Origin: Przewalskia tangutica
Lineage: Eukaryota > Streptophyta > Magnoliopsida > Solanales > Solanaceae
DNA: 64,000 bases
Assembly: GCA_029844215.1 (NCBI GenBank)
Contig: CM056729.1
Location: 9,672,001 to 9,736,000 of the forward strand
Direction of reading: 5' to 3'
A model generated the notes under the pieces. The model made no database searches. It was not told the DNA's origin and was given only the letters and a program-made list of their open reading frames with translations. A program made the position numbers and the translations under genes. Of this stretch, positions 24,067 through 35,182 are shown piece after piece; within the stretch, counting starts at the first letter, position 1, and each line of letters opens with the position of its first letter.

Positions 24067-25445
24067 ATGCAGACTAGGTATATGGAGAGGACTAAATCTA
24101 TGAAGAGAAGCTTGGAGGGTGGTGATGATGATGAACAGCAGCCTGAGAGAAAAAGACCTGCTTTGGCTAGGTAAAGCTGTGAACTTTTTCTTGAATTTAA
24201 GTGATTTTGTTGCTATTTTGATGTGTTTTGCTTGTTAGTTATGGTATATGAAGGGTTTAGTTTTCAGGCAGCTGAAAAAAAGTTCATTTTTTAGTCAGTT
24301 TAATTTGAATCTGTGGTGTGAAACAGTGGTAATTGTGTTTTTTTTCAAATTTATAACTTGGGTAAATCCGTAAATAGTTATTTTGACTGTTTGGCTGATT
24401 AATCATTGTAACTGCTGAAAAGTTAATCATGTTGAAGTAAAAGTTACTCCCTGCTGTCATATTTTTAACTGTCGCCTTAGCTCAAAAAAATTGTCCCAAA
24501 GTAATTGTCACCTTAGGAATTCAAGACTAAAGATGATTATTGTTTCCAACTATACCCTTAATATTAAAGAATAATGCACAATATTTAAGAGGAAAGAATC
24601 AATCTACTTTTATTACTTAAGGGTAACTTAGTAACTATCCCTTGTATTTCTTATTTTCTTACAACAACAACAACATACCCAGTGAAGTCCCACAACGTGG
24701 GGCAAAAAAAGTATTTCTTATTTTCTTAATGAGAGTGAAATGAGCTAAAGAGACAGTTAAAATCGGACGGAGGCAGTAGAAAATAGTCAGAGTATTAATA
24801 CAGTAGTTTTTCTTGAAATCCAAAATTAGTTGTTGGAAGATTGTGGAATTCTTCTTTTGACATATTTGCTTGATCCCACAATTGTGAACTGTGATTTTGA
24901 TCTTCTAATGGCTATAATATTTGTATGTATCTAGTACAAATTTTCACGTATTCGGATATTGAAATCTTGTTATAGCTATTGTTAATCCATGTTTGACATT
25001 TGTGTCAGTTTTGAGTCACATTATATGCTATAGTTTCTTAATAGTTTGCTCATCTATTAGTATCTGGGAAACAATATACTAACAGGCAAGATGTATTGGG
25101 TATCTCGAAACTGTTTAACAATTTTCTTTCTGATTTTTTTGGGGTTCTTCCTTTTTTTTTGTCTGGGGGAGAGCAAGGGGTTATGGAGATAAATAAGTAC
25201 ATACTTGGGTTTCATTACTTATTTGTTGTGTGCCATCATATTGCTTAAATTGTCATTTACAGATGTTTACCTGTATGCATTTTCTCTTCCTAAACAAATC
25301 CAAGATATCAAATCTTAAATGATATTTTATGCAGTGTAATTGTGGAAGCTCTCAAGGTGGATAGTCTTCAAAAGCTCTGCTCATCGTTGGAGCCAATTCT
25401 TCGAAGAGTTGTAAGATATATAACATAGGATTTGGGTTTTTACCT

Positions 25446-25476
<31 letters not shown>

Positions 25477-28400
25477 TCTGAATATGTTTAATGCTAGAGT
25501 AGTAATTCCTTTCATAATCGTCCGGTCTCCATTGCTTTTTTGTCACGTCCTAATGTTTGCATTTGTTTCTTTTTTATGTGGAACTTGAACTTGGAAAGTC
25601 ATCTTGACTGGTTGTAGATATTTGCTCTTTTTTTTATAAGGAAAAAAGAGCAAATATCTACAACCAGTCAAGATGACTTTCCAAGTTCAAGTTCCACATA
25701 AGAGTTATCTTCCTTCAACTGGAAAAGCTAGCTTTGATCTTTCCTTTATGTTTTGAAATTATGCCTATTTTTTTTTGGGCACCCTTCTCTGTACAAGGAT
25801 CATTTCCCCATGGCGTAATTGATTATGCTATTAGGGTGAGAAGATGAATGACCCTTCACATATAACTATATAAAGACGTGTGCATGTATTTGTACAAAAT
25901 CTAATATTCTAACATGTGGTGTAAATTATCTTTTGCGATTTCAGTTATTCGATGTCTAAGCTTCTTATTGGATTTTCACCAATTGAACTGAACAGGTTAG
26001 TGAAGAGGTGGAACGAGCATTGGCTAAATTAGGCCCTGCCAGAGTTGCTGGAAGGTTAGACTATGACCTATGTTGTTTGGCATCTAAGTCGTGGTTTTCT
26101 TATAGACGCTAATTGGATTTTTTATGCTTCTAGGTGAGAGAATTCTACCTTTTTTATTTTAAAAATGCCGAATAGCCAAATAAGACACCTATATTGTAGA
26201 TTGTATTACCCCAAAGGGTTTCATTTAGGCAACTAAGTGTTCAAAATTAGTGTTTTAAACCCTTTTGGACCACCCTGGGAGTTCCTCAATCGCTAGGATA
26301 ATCTGGCACATCATCATTTGAATTTTACAAAAGCTATTTTCTGAAAAAAATAATCCAAATCCATCCCCCATTTTCTTTCCTCGTCTTCCTCCTCCCTCTA
26401 GAAATCAACGAGGAATGGGGAATTGTCTGAAAAGAAATCCTTCTAGGTGAGAGATGAAGTCATGAAGGTTGTGTGGACCTTGTGGTTATATTGCATAGTA
26501 TGTGTGCAGTTCATGTTATTTATCAAACAAGTTAAAAAAAAAAATTAAGAAGTATGCTTGTAGAATTTTCAAGGATCCTAAATACGTTAGTTCGCTCTTG
26601 GCCATCGCTTAGTACTTTCTTTTTTAAGACATAGATGCAGATGTGTGCACTATGCTGTGGTTCTTTTTCTGAATGTGGAGTATTCTAACTATGTGCTACT
26701 GTAATCTATGCAAAGTTGCGTGTTCTTTCCTTGTTGTGCATCTTTAATGGATTTTGGAGATCATTTTAAACATGTGTTTTCGTTATTTAAAAAAAAGATT
26801 TTTGAGGACATGTGCTCCTTTCATGCTGTTGTTCTTTTTAAAATAACGGGTGTACAAGACAACTTATGTCCACCTTGACTATTCCACTGGCTACATGTAT
26901 CCTCTTGGCAACTCTAGCCTTCCGGTACCAGTTTCATTGACCACCTGACCATATGCTTGGTGCTAACAGTGCTGAAATACCTTTTTTCTGATACCACCAG
27001 AATGGTTTGGTGTGCATCAGAGATGTAAACATTTCATAAAACAACGGATTCCACTCTATGCCCAAACATAGGTTGGTAGGGGTGCTCAAAAAAATGAAAA
27101 ATAAACATTATTGCACTAGATGTATACAAAATTTTCTACATTATTTGAGTACTGTATATCAGCTTGTTGAGGAGATCCGGGTTCAAATCCTAACTGAGAT
27201 AGAACATCAGGTGATTCTTTCATCTGCCTAAGCCTTTGGGCAGAGTTACTCGTTACCGTGGAGCAATTGGGGTGCATGCAATGTCTGGACACCACGTTAT
27301 ATAAAAGGAGCATGTCTAATGAAACAATTTCAAATATGTGACATAAACCTAAGGTTGCAGTTTATTGTCTTGTTATTGTCGATTCTTCATTTATGCTTAC
27401 AAAAAGTGGATGAGGGAGTATGCTGAACTTCTTTCTTTACGTGCATATTCGCGTTCCAAGAATTTCCATGATATTAGAAACAAAAGTAATTTTATGAGAC
27501 TCGGGGCTCTGGACAAATATTTTTGAAATACCCTATCCCTGAATCTCAGGTTTCTTGGTAAACCTTAAGCATATCAAGGTTGGTTTGATAAATTTTAAGC
27601 ATTTCTGGTCATATGCAATCAAAACAGGTTTAACCTTGTCAAAAAAATGTATACTGTTTCATTTATCTTTGTTTAACTGAATATATGTAGTTTCTAGTAG
27701 ATGCCATCCTAAAATCTTCAGGTTTCAGGTCATCTCCTAAGAGAATTGAAGGGCCTGATGGAAGAAACTTGCAGCTTCAGTTTAGGTCTAGGCTATCTTT
27801 GCCTCTGTTCACTGGCGGGAAAGTAGAAGGGGAGCATGGTGCTGCTATCCATGTTGTCTTAATTGACACAAATACTGGCCATCTTGTGACTACTGGACCT
27901 GAATCCTGTATAAAACTGGATGTTGTTGTGCTGGAAGGTGATTTCAACAATGAAGATGATGAAGGGTGTACGCAAGAAGAATTCGACAGTCATGTCGTTA
28001 AAGAACGTGAAGGAAAGAGACCCCTTTTAACTGGTGAATTGCAAGTTACACTCAAGGAAGGTGTTGGAACTTTGGGGGATCTCACGTTTACAGATAATTC
28101 AAGTTGGATAAGGAGCAGGAAGTTCAGACTTGGCATGAAAGTTGCTTCTGGATATTGTGAAGGAGTGCGCATACGAGAAGCAAAGACCGAGGCTTTCACT
28201 GTTAAAGATCATCGTGGAGAATGTAGTCTGCTTAGTCTAAACTTTTTGTTGTTACTTTTTCTTAGAGAAAATGACGAAAATGGTCCCTTTTCTTTGGTAG
28301 TAGGTTCAAAATAGTCTCTTAAGTATCAACTGAGTAGTTTTTGTCCTTTAAGTTTGCCAAGAGTGACCACTTTTGGTTTCTCTATTTACCAACCTCTAAT

Positions 28401-31400
28401 TGTTAAATTTAACCGGAACACTGAAAAATATTGAAGCCAGAAATTTCCGTCAGAACTCCAGAAACGGTAAAAAAAATCACCACTCTTGGAATAGAACAAA
28501 AATAACACAAACTACAAAATCTGCATTTTCAAATGTGAGTTCCTGTTAAATATTTTCTGTTTTTTGCAGCTCTGAGTAAATTTAACAATCAAAATTTGGT
28601 AAATACTGCTGGAGATAAAAGATAAGGGACCAATGTTTGTCATTTTCTCCTTTTCTTTATTAACAGTTATTGACTATGTTTGAATTTCTTACTCCCTGCA
28701 GTGTACAAGAAACATTATCCACCCGCACTAAATGACGACGTCTGGAGATTGGAGAAGATTGGCAAGGATGGTTCCTTCCACAAGAGGTTAAATAAGGCTG
28801 GGATATTTACTGTTGAAGACTTCCTTAGGCTTGTGGTTAGAGACCCGCAGAAACTACGCAGTGTGAGTGTCTAGTAGGTTATAAAAAGGAAAAAGTGAAT
28901 AAAAGAAATAGAATTTAACTTAACATTTCCTTGCACTTCGTCTTCCATATGACTTGTATTTTTGGCAGATCCTTGGAAGTGGTATGTCAAATAAGATGTG
29001 GGAGGCTTTAATAGAGCATGCAAAGACTTGTGTCTTGAGTGGGAAGCTTTATGTCTATTATTCCGATGATTCGAGAAATGTCGGTGTTGTTTTCAACAAT
29101 ATTTATGAGCTGAATGGCCTTATAGCTGGTGAACAATACTATTCTGCAGATTCACTTTCAGACAGCCAGAAGGTTTTTTATTTTCTTTTACATATATGGC
29201 ACTATTTATTCTTATTGAGTTTTACTTAGGCTTGATATTACTGGATGTTCATTCAGCTGACTTTCTCAATATCTCGAATTGCATTGAATTTGAAGTGTAT
29301 TCTATGTACTTGTGGTGCTTAACTTTTGATAAAGAACGTGGCAGCTCTTATGGACTTCAAATGTTCTTATAGGTATACGTAGATTCTTTGGTCAAGAAAG
29401 CATATGATAATTGGAATCAAGTCGTTGAATATGATGGCAAGTCATTTCTGAATATTAAGCAAAATGAAAAACCAAGCTCTTCAAGGAACGAGCTTCCTGT
29501 TGGGCCAGTGGATTACCCCAACACTTTTGTTAATCAGCTTCCGCAATCACGACTTCCTGTTTCAGTCCAATCTGAGCAATCTTCTTTGGACCCCAACTTG
29601 CTAATTGGAGGTAAAATGTTAATTTTCAGGATTTTATACTTTCCTTGGTGGTAAGGACAGTGGTTTCTTTATTCCTTCCTCCCTCTTTTTTCTTTCAAAT
29701 ATTTCTGTTTGTTTAATTGATTTGGCTAGTTTATCTAGTCCATGAGTCATTAATGGTGTGCTTAGCTGTACTTTGAATCTTGATCCGTTTTAGTGGTCTA
29801 TTGGCAGAGCTTGGAAAAAATGTTAATGAATATATCTTCTACATTAAATCTTATCCCCGGAGTACACTGAACATCTTCACTGCTGAGAATAGTAGTTAAG
29901 TCTAATATATCTAATATAGCCTGATATAATAGAAAAGAAGAATCAAGATTGCCTCCCATAGTGTAGATGCTGCACTTCAAGTAAAGATTTGTGGAAAATC
30001 TTATAAATGGTGCATTAACTTGGTTTAAATCTAGACTGTTCTTTTTGTTACCCCCCAAAAAAAACCTGGAATGCTCTTTAGGTTGTGCTTAGAGTACGTT
30101 TACTTGGCAATATGAGGGCAATGCATACTTGTAGCATGTCAAAAACTGATCCCCTTCCCTTCATTTTCATTTTGTTTTTGCTTTAGAAGCTGCCTATAGC
30201 GTTTGTGCAAATGAGTTTTTCTTAATCGTGATTGTGCGGTGGAACATAGCAGAGTTGTGGTAATGGATTATAGACACACAGGAACTTGTCTAATTGATTG
30301 ATAACATGTAATAAGGAAATATTGGGGTGAGGTCTTATCATACATTAGACATTTATATGGTAGTATTGGCAGGAGTTTATAGAAATCTTCTCAGCCTGGC
30401 ACTTCTCTCGAGACAAGTGACTAATAAATTTGTGATCTAGGTTAGTATGGAATTTGAGGTCAGGAGAGTATATGATGATTAGGGGCTGTTGCTAAATCTC
30501 GCATTTCTGGGAGACACCTTGAAAGCCTCTTTGCTAAATTGGGAGCAAAGACAGGTGTATAGGAATGAGGAATCCATTAGTGTGTAATTGGTTCACAACA
30601 GTTACAAAAAGTTGACATTTTATTTTATTTTCATGATTACGTACAGTGGTATCTAGGTCAGCTTGCGGGCACCTCGACTATTCCACCGGGTACCTGCTAG
30701 TACCTGCTATCTATCAGGCAATTCTGTCCACAGGCTTGGGCAGATGGGAAGAAATCACCTAGTATTTTTTGTCCATATTGGGATTTGAACCTGAGACCTT
30801 GATGGTTCTCCACACACTTCATTGACTACTAGGCCACATCCTTGGACAGATGGAAAGAAATCACCTTGTGTTTTTTTTATCCTATATGCGTTTGTCATTC
30901 TGTGCTTCGTTAGATGATCCTTCGCTTTATTGCTGGTTGAGTTGAATATAATTTCAAGTATGACTCAATTTTTGGGTGGCTATTTGAAGGATGAAATAAA
31001 TTGAAAGAAAAAAGAAAAGGTAAATGAGGAAGAACACGAATATCATAGACCTAAATATGCAACAAGGATGACTGAGACTTTCAGTAATAATCTTTTGTGA
31101 ATATTATGAAACAAATAGTCAGTTTACTTTGTGATTTTATTAATAAATTTTCTCGAGACAATTTTAGTAACTCTTATATTTTTGTTCCTTATCCACAAAA
31201 AAGGAGGAAGAAGAAGCCTATATTGTTGTTTAACTTCCTGTTGGGGCATATGTTGGGTTCTCAAGAGACTTGTAAAAAATGTACAGAAGTAAAAAAGATT
31301 CCATAACTCGTGTGATACCAGCGTGATGAGACTGTTGAGTATTGAACTGAAAGATAAGTCAATATTTTGGATTAAAAAAAACAGAAAGATGAGAGGTGTG

Positions 31401-32046
31401 GGGTGTAGGAGATATGGTTGTGCATTATGGTCCTATCGTTATGCTCTCTATTTCTCTCTTTCCCCTGCACTATCAATGTCATAATGCTGTCATCTTTTAA
31501 TTTGGTGTAACAGGTTCAGGTTATAATGACAGCATGGTTGCTAGGATGCCTACCCAAAGTCCTATGATGAATTCTAATCCTCGCTCACAGTTTGAGAGCA
31601 CTCCATTTGCGCCTCAGCAGCAAATAACCAGCACTCATCAGCTCCAAAATACGAGATATGACAACAATGTTGGCCTGGCTCTTGGTCCTCCACAATCATC
31701 TTCAATCCAGACACAAAACAATCTTAATCCTTTTGACGAATTCTTGTCTGAGGAGGAAATCCGAATGAGAAGCAATGAAATTCTTGAGAATGACGATATG
31801 CAACATTTGCTGAGACTTTTCAGCATGGGAGGCCATGCCTCTGTCAATGTGCCTGAAGATGGATATGGTTTCCCATCTTTCATGCCTTCGCCATCTCCTG
31901 GGTTTAGTTATGATGAGGACCGTACACGCTCGGGAAAGGCTGTTGTGGGTTGGCTGAAAATTAAGGCTGCAATGAGGTGGGGTTTCTTTGTCCGGAAGAA
32001 GGCAGCTGAGAGGCGTGCACAGCTCGTGGAACTGGATGATGAATAA
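24067..32046 (+). CDS. CBP60: Calmodulin-binding protein 60 (CBP60 family)
   Basis: Member of the plant CBP60 family, nuclear calmodulin-binding transcription factors that act in immunity and salicylic-acid control. Exons: 24067-24170, 25335-25410, 25996-26054, 27729-28222, 28702-28862, 28969-29172, 29373-29610, 31514-32046; every phase joins and the total is 622 residues plus stop, normal for the family. Near residues 18-33 is a basic stretch (RKRPA), a likely nuclear signal. The conserved core begins at about residue 80 (GPDGRNLQLQFRSRLSLPLF) and continues through YKKHYPP, DDVWRLEKIGKDG, FTVEDFLRL and GSGMSNKMWEALIEHAKTCV. The last 34 residues hold a basic amphipathic segment (GWLKIKAAMRWGFFVRKKAA), the C-terminal calmodulin-binding type seen in several CBP60 proteins. 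The start is the first ATG of an open exon, and the QTRYMERTKSMKR beginning is family-like. Subgroup (B, C or D type) is not assigned. Confidence 0.94.
24447..24776. mobile_element. Stowaway-like MITE in CBP60 intron 1
   Basis: Ends CTCCCTGCTGTCATATTTTT and (reverse complement) CTGCCTCCGTCCGATTTTAA, with TA flanks at 24445-24446 and 24777-24778. The interior has been interrupted by a short TS-like SINE. Confidence 0.78.
24662..24710 (-). mobile_element. Truncated TS-like SINE with long target duplication
   Basis: CAACAACAACAACATACCCA followed by GTGAAGTCCCACAACGTGGG is the reverse complement of a TS SINE 3' end. A perfect 18-bp duplication GTATTTCTTATTTTCTTA flanks it (24644-24661, 24711-24728). 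It is nested in the Stowaway MITE. Confidence 0.85.
25451..25477. repeat. (CT)n microsatellite
   Basis: About 13 CT units in CBP60 intron 2. Confidence 0.95.
25574..25701. repeat. Perfect 60-bp inverted repeat, 8-nt spacer
   Basis: Left arm 25574-25633 and right arm 25642-25701 are exact reverse complements over 60 bases, separated by TTATAAGG. It lies in CBP60 intron 2, so the primary transcript would fold into a long perfect hairpin. I did not see either arm elsewhere in the window. No target duplication or transposon ends are evident. Confidence 0.97.
26848..26915 (-). repeat. SINE fragment in CBP60 intron 3
   Basis: ACGGGTGTACAAGACAACTT followed by CACCTTGACTATTCCACTGG matches in layout the 3' body of the SINE at 30646-30844 (CACCTCGACTATTCCACCGG). 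Confidence 0.5.
27150..27280 (+). repeat. tRNA-derived SINE fragment, plus strand
   Basis: Contains a B-box-like GGGTTCAAATCC followed by GTGATTCTTTCATCTGCCTA and GGGCAGAGTTACTCGTTACC, the same order as the SINE at 30646-30844 read in the opposite direction. The A-box region is degraded. CBP60 intron 3. Confidence 0.6.
28265..28649. mobile_element. MULE-like MITE in CBP60 intron 4
   Basis: Inverted ends GAGAAAATGACGAAAATGG and (reverse complement) GAGAAAATGACAAACATTGG, both running on into TCCCTT, define a 385-bp relative of the element at 22639-23627. Flanking 9-mers TTTTTCTTA and CTTTTCTTT match at 7 of 9. It lies just after the donor at 28223. Confidence 0.75.
30646..30844 (-). repeat. 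tRNA-derived SINE in CBP60 intron 7
   Basis: On the minus strand it has an A-box-like TGGCCTAGTAGTCAATGAAG and a B box GGTCTCAGGTTCAAATCC, then a body ending near GCAAGCTGACCTAGATACCA. A partial second copy of the CAGATGGAAAGAAATCACCT segment follows at about 30846-30880. The target duplication was not found. Confidence 0.7.
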
Positions 32047-33358
32047 TATGTGGTTTGGAAACGGTAGGGCATCTAGACTTAACCATCGACCATTTGAATA
32101 ACTATTCACAAGGCCGTGGTCATGCAGGCCCGAGTAATTAGGTTCGACACTACATAGTGTATTTTCCGAGGGATTACCTGGATTTTTTTTTCATGTACAG
32201 AAGCCTGTACAGTAAATTCACTTTTAATGCTCATTGTTAACTCCATTGTGCTCTATCTCTTTTATCTGTTTCAAGATGTAATATAGTAGTCTGCAGACCC
32301 AAGGGAAATATGCTTTCAAGAACTCCTGTGTGTAATTCTATATGAACTTTTATGATAAAAAGGATCCTGATTGGCTTTGCATTTGAGTGTTTAACTTACA
32401 TTATGGTTGTTGCTCTCTATCCATTGCCATTTTTAGTGCCAAAAATTTGGTTGGTTTAACTGATATGAAAGAAAATGATGGCAGGTTACAAGAACAAGAC
32501 ACTATAGATCTTTTCCTTACAACGGTGTGGTTTGGATCAACTTGAGCACACCTCAACTGCTCCTCCGTTATTCCCACCAGAACGTGTACCAGCTAGTTGT
32601 ATTTTGTAGACCTTTAGTTAATGGGATCGGTTTTCACAAAATTGTTACTCAGGTGTCTTTTTCATTTTTTTCTCCCTGCAAACATACTATGTGAAACCAG
32701 TCGAGGGAGTTTGGCTCCAATCAGTCTTAATGAGTCCCCCTCTTGTAGGTCTATTTAGATGGTGGCAATTTAATGAGAGGAGATTCAATTTCAAAATCAC
32801 TTTTTTCAAGTGCTTTTGAAACATATGAAAATAATGGTCTAATCTAATTGTGATTTGAGCTTATATATCAAGTGCTAAGGATTTAAATGATGTATATCCT
32901 TATTGTTTGAGGGTTCAAATAATGGTATGGTCATATAAGCATGTAGTCAGCAGTGATATTAAAACTAAGATGGAATTGTTTGTGAGACCACTAGTAATAT
33001 TGTCATAGAAGTTAGTAAAGTAGGCTATGAAACTTCATGTAATATAGTATCTTGTAGTTGGTGATTAAAATGAGTTCTGTTTGTGGAACATACATTCGTG
33101 TTAAATGTATTTCAGATAGAAACTATAACACCATGATGTAAAAAAGAAATCAATATGCAAATTAGCTCTTAATTGAAGTACTAAAGAAAACAATAAACAA
33201 AACAAATTTATGGTATGCTTTTAAAAGAATATATCAATTTCATTACTAACTGTTTCTAATCTTCAAAACAATAAAGAATCATCACAATAGCTTGCTTATA
33301 GAGATCATAAATAAAAGATTACGACTATATTCCAAATATTTCTTTTACTTGTAAATGC
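32047..33358. other. Spacer between convergent CBP60 and XTH
   Basis: Contains the 3' untranslated sequences of both genes and, at 32705-32746, a short XTH relic. No other gene recognised. Confidence 0.55.
32705..32746 (-). pseudogene. XTH exon relic
   Basis: On the minus strand, 14 codons read TRGGLIKTDWSQTP, matching 11 of 14 residues of TRGGLVKTDWNQAP in the neighbouring intact XTH. Nothing on either side continues the similarity. It is probably the remains of a decayed tandem XTH copy. Confidence 0.6.
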
Positions 33359-35099
33359 TCAGTTATTTTGAACACAATCTGCTGGAAATCCTTGTGGAAA
33401 CCTCTTAGAATCGGTGCAGTAATTATAGACCATGTAATTCTTCTGCACCCATTTCAATCTCTCTTGGCTTGTGTTATCCAATTCTTCATTCAACCATGAA
33501 CTGCTAGTTGAAGTTGCAGAATTAGAATTGCAAGAAGATGAAGATGATGGAGAATTGAGAATACAAGCATTTGCATTGAAGTTTCTGTAAGAAGCACTAA
33601 AAGGTGCTTGATTCCAATCAGTTTTCACAAGTCCCCCTCTTGTTGCCCAATCATCTGCATTCCATAGACTTGAGTATATTCTCATTGGTTGGCTGTTAGG
33701 ATAGGACACTCCACTTGATTCTGCATTTTTGTATTCTCTAATTGGTGTTCCATCCACATAAAATCTGCTCAACCAAAACAATAAGAGAACCCCAGTTAAA
33801 GGTTGAAACTTTTTAAGAAACAAAAAAAAACCAAGTCAAGATTGATACAACAACGTATCGAGTGTAATCCCACAAAGTGTGATCTGAAAGAGCAGGATAT
33901 ACGCAGATCTTAGCTCTACTTTGTGGGACACAGAGGTTATGCCTGTTCTCGGCTCAAAAACGTAACCCGAATCAAGATTGATATTTTTTTAAAATAACAA
34001 GAGAACCCCAAATCAAGATTGAAACTTTTTTAGTATTCCCTTCCACCCAATTTATGTAATATAATTTGATTCGGCACAAAATTTAAAAAATAAAAGAAAC
34101 TTTTGAATTTTATAGTTTAAAACAAGTCAAAAATATTTGTGTGATTATAAATTATCTCGTTAAACGTAAAAGATAAAAGTTAAAGTTAAATTGTTGTAAA
34201 ATAAAATAAAAAAATCATTTATGGACGGACTAAAAAAAAAAATGTATCACGTTAATTGCTACAAAACAAATAATACATAAGAGAACCCCAAGTCAAGATA
34301 TATCCCCAAAAGTGTAAATTTGGAAGAAAGATTGAATCTTTAATTACTTACATGATGCGTTGTGGATTCCAGAGGATGGAATAAGTGTGGAAATCAGCAG
34401 TTGGGTCGAACCAGAGATGAAATTGTTGCTCTCTGTCACCTTTGCCTTGGCTAAATACATTTGTGTGAAGAGTATAAGGATCACCACTTAGATTTCCCAA
34501 GAACTCAAAATCTATCTCATCATGTGTTGGTCCTTGTGATGACAACTGTAAATAAATTCCAAAAAAAAAATCAATTTCATTTCAACTCAATAAACATGGT
34601 TAAAAAGGGCACCTAGTGCCTTATACTCCCGCTATGTGCGGGTTCAAAAAAGGACCGAACCACAATGGTGTAATGTTAGCAGTCTTACCCTGCATTTCTG
34701 CAAGAGACATTTTTCACAATTTAAACTTGTGACCGGTCACGTGACAATAACTTTAACACTTACTTTAAGGCTCCATTCAAGCTAGCTCAAAAATGTTAAA
34801 AGAAAAAAAAAAACAAGGCTTACGTAGTAAGCAGTGACAGTGCCAGCAGAATTGCCCGGGACAACTTTGAGCTGCACGTCTATTTTACCAAAGAGATACT
34901 CATTCTTGGATTGAAAACCAGAGCCAGATATTTTGTCAAGTGAAAGAGTTAAAAGGTCTCCATTGTTGAGTATATTTGCTCTGCCATCACCCCATGTTAT
35001 GTCAAATTCTTCATTAAATTTACCTCCAATTATAACACCAAAAACACTAATCATAACACATATCACAAGTAGCAACTTAGTAAAAGAAAAATAAGTCAT
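33359..35099 (-). CDS. XTH: Xyloglucan endotransglucosylase/hydrolase
   Basis: Secreted GH16 enzyme that cuts and rejoins (or hydrolyses) xyloglucan in the cell wall. Three exons on the minus strand: 35099-34824, 34545-34352, 33764-33359 (stop TGA); phases join to 291 residues, the usual XTH size. Residues 1-26 form a hydrophobic signal peptide. The active-site motif HDEIDFEFLGN is intact at residues 100-110 (nucleophile E102, acid/base E106) and is followed by the NLSG glycosylation site common in XTHs. The substrate loop FYVDGTPIREYKN and the C-terminal XET region (YNYC...RFPQGFPADC) are present. A Ser/Asn-rich stretch (SPSSSSSCNSNSATSTSSS) sits before the C-terminal region. The gene is convergent with CBP60; intron 1 holds an Au-like SINE, intron 2 a TS-like SINE and a Stowaway-like MITE. 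The XTH subgroup is not assigned. Confidence 0.95.
33840..33965 (-). repeat. TS-like SINE in XTH intron 2
   Basis: ACAACAACGTATCGAGTGTA followed by TATACGCAGATCTTAGCTCT and CTCGGCTCAAAA is a diverged reverse-oriented TS-type SINE. Confidence 0.6.
34036..34230. mobile_element. Stowaway-like MITE in XTH intron 2
   Basis: Left end TTCCCTTCCACCCAATTTAT resembles the Stowaway end at 22766, and the right end is near ATTTATGGACGGA. The interior is AT-rich and self-complementary. The right boundary is approximate. Confidence 0.6.
34602..34780 (-). repeat. Au-like SINE in XTH intron 1
   Basis: On the minus strand it runs from AAGGTGTTAAAGTT-like sequence equivalents (near 34780) through a B-box region at GTGACCGGTCACAAGTTTAA, AGAAATGCAGGGTAAGACTG and on to a 3' end with GCGGGAGTATAAGGCACTAG. 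The order matches Au-type SINEs. Target duplication is uncertain. Confidence 0.65.
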
Positions 35100-35174
35100 C
35101 TTTAGTTCTTAAAATTTCAAGATTTGAGATTTTTCAAGTTTGTTGGATGATTTAGAGCTGGATAGCTAGGTGGG

Positions 35175-35182
35175 ATTTTATA
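35175..35182 (-). promoter_or_regulatory. TATA box of XTH
   Basis: TATAAAAT on the minus strand, about 75 bp upstream of the XTH ATG. Confidence 0.6.

Noticed and set aside
25574..25701. Hairpin as a miRNA gene
   Set aside because: Arms are perfect and too long with no bulges, unlike plant MIRNA precursors; kept only as an inverted repeat.
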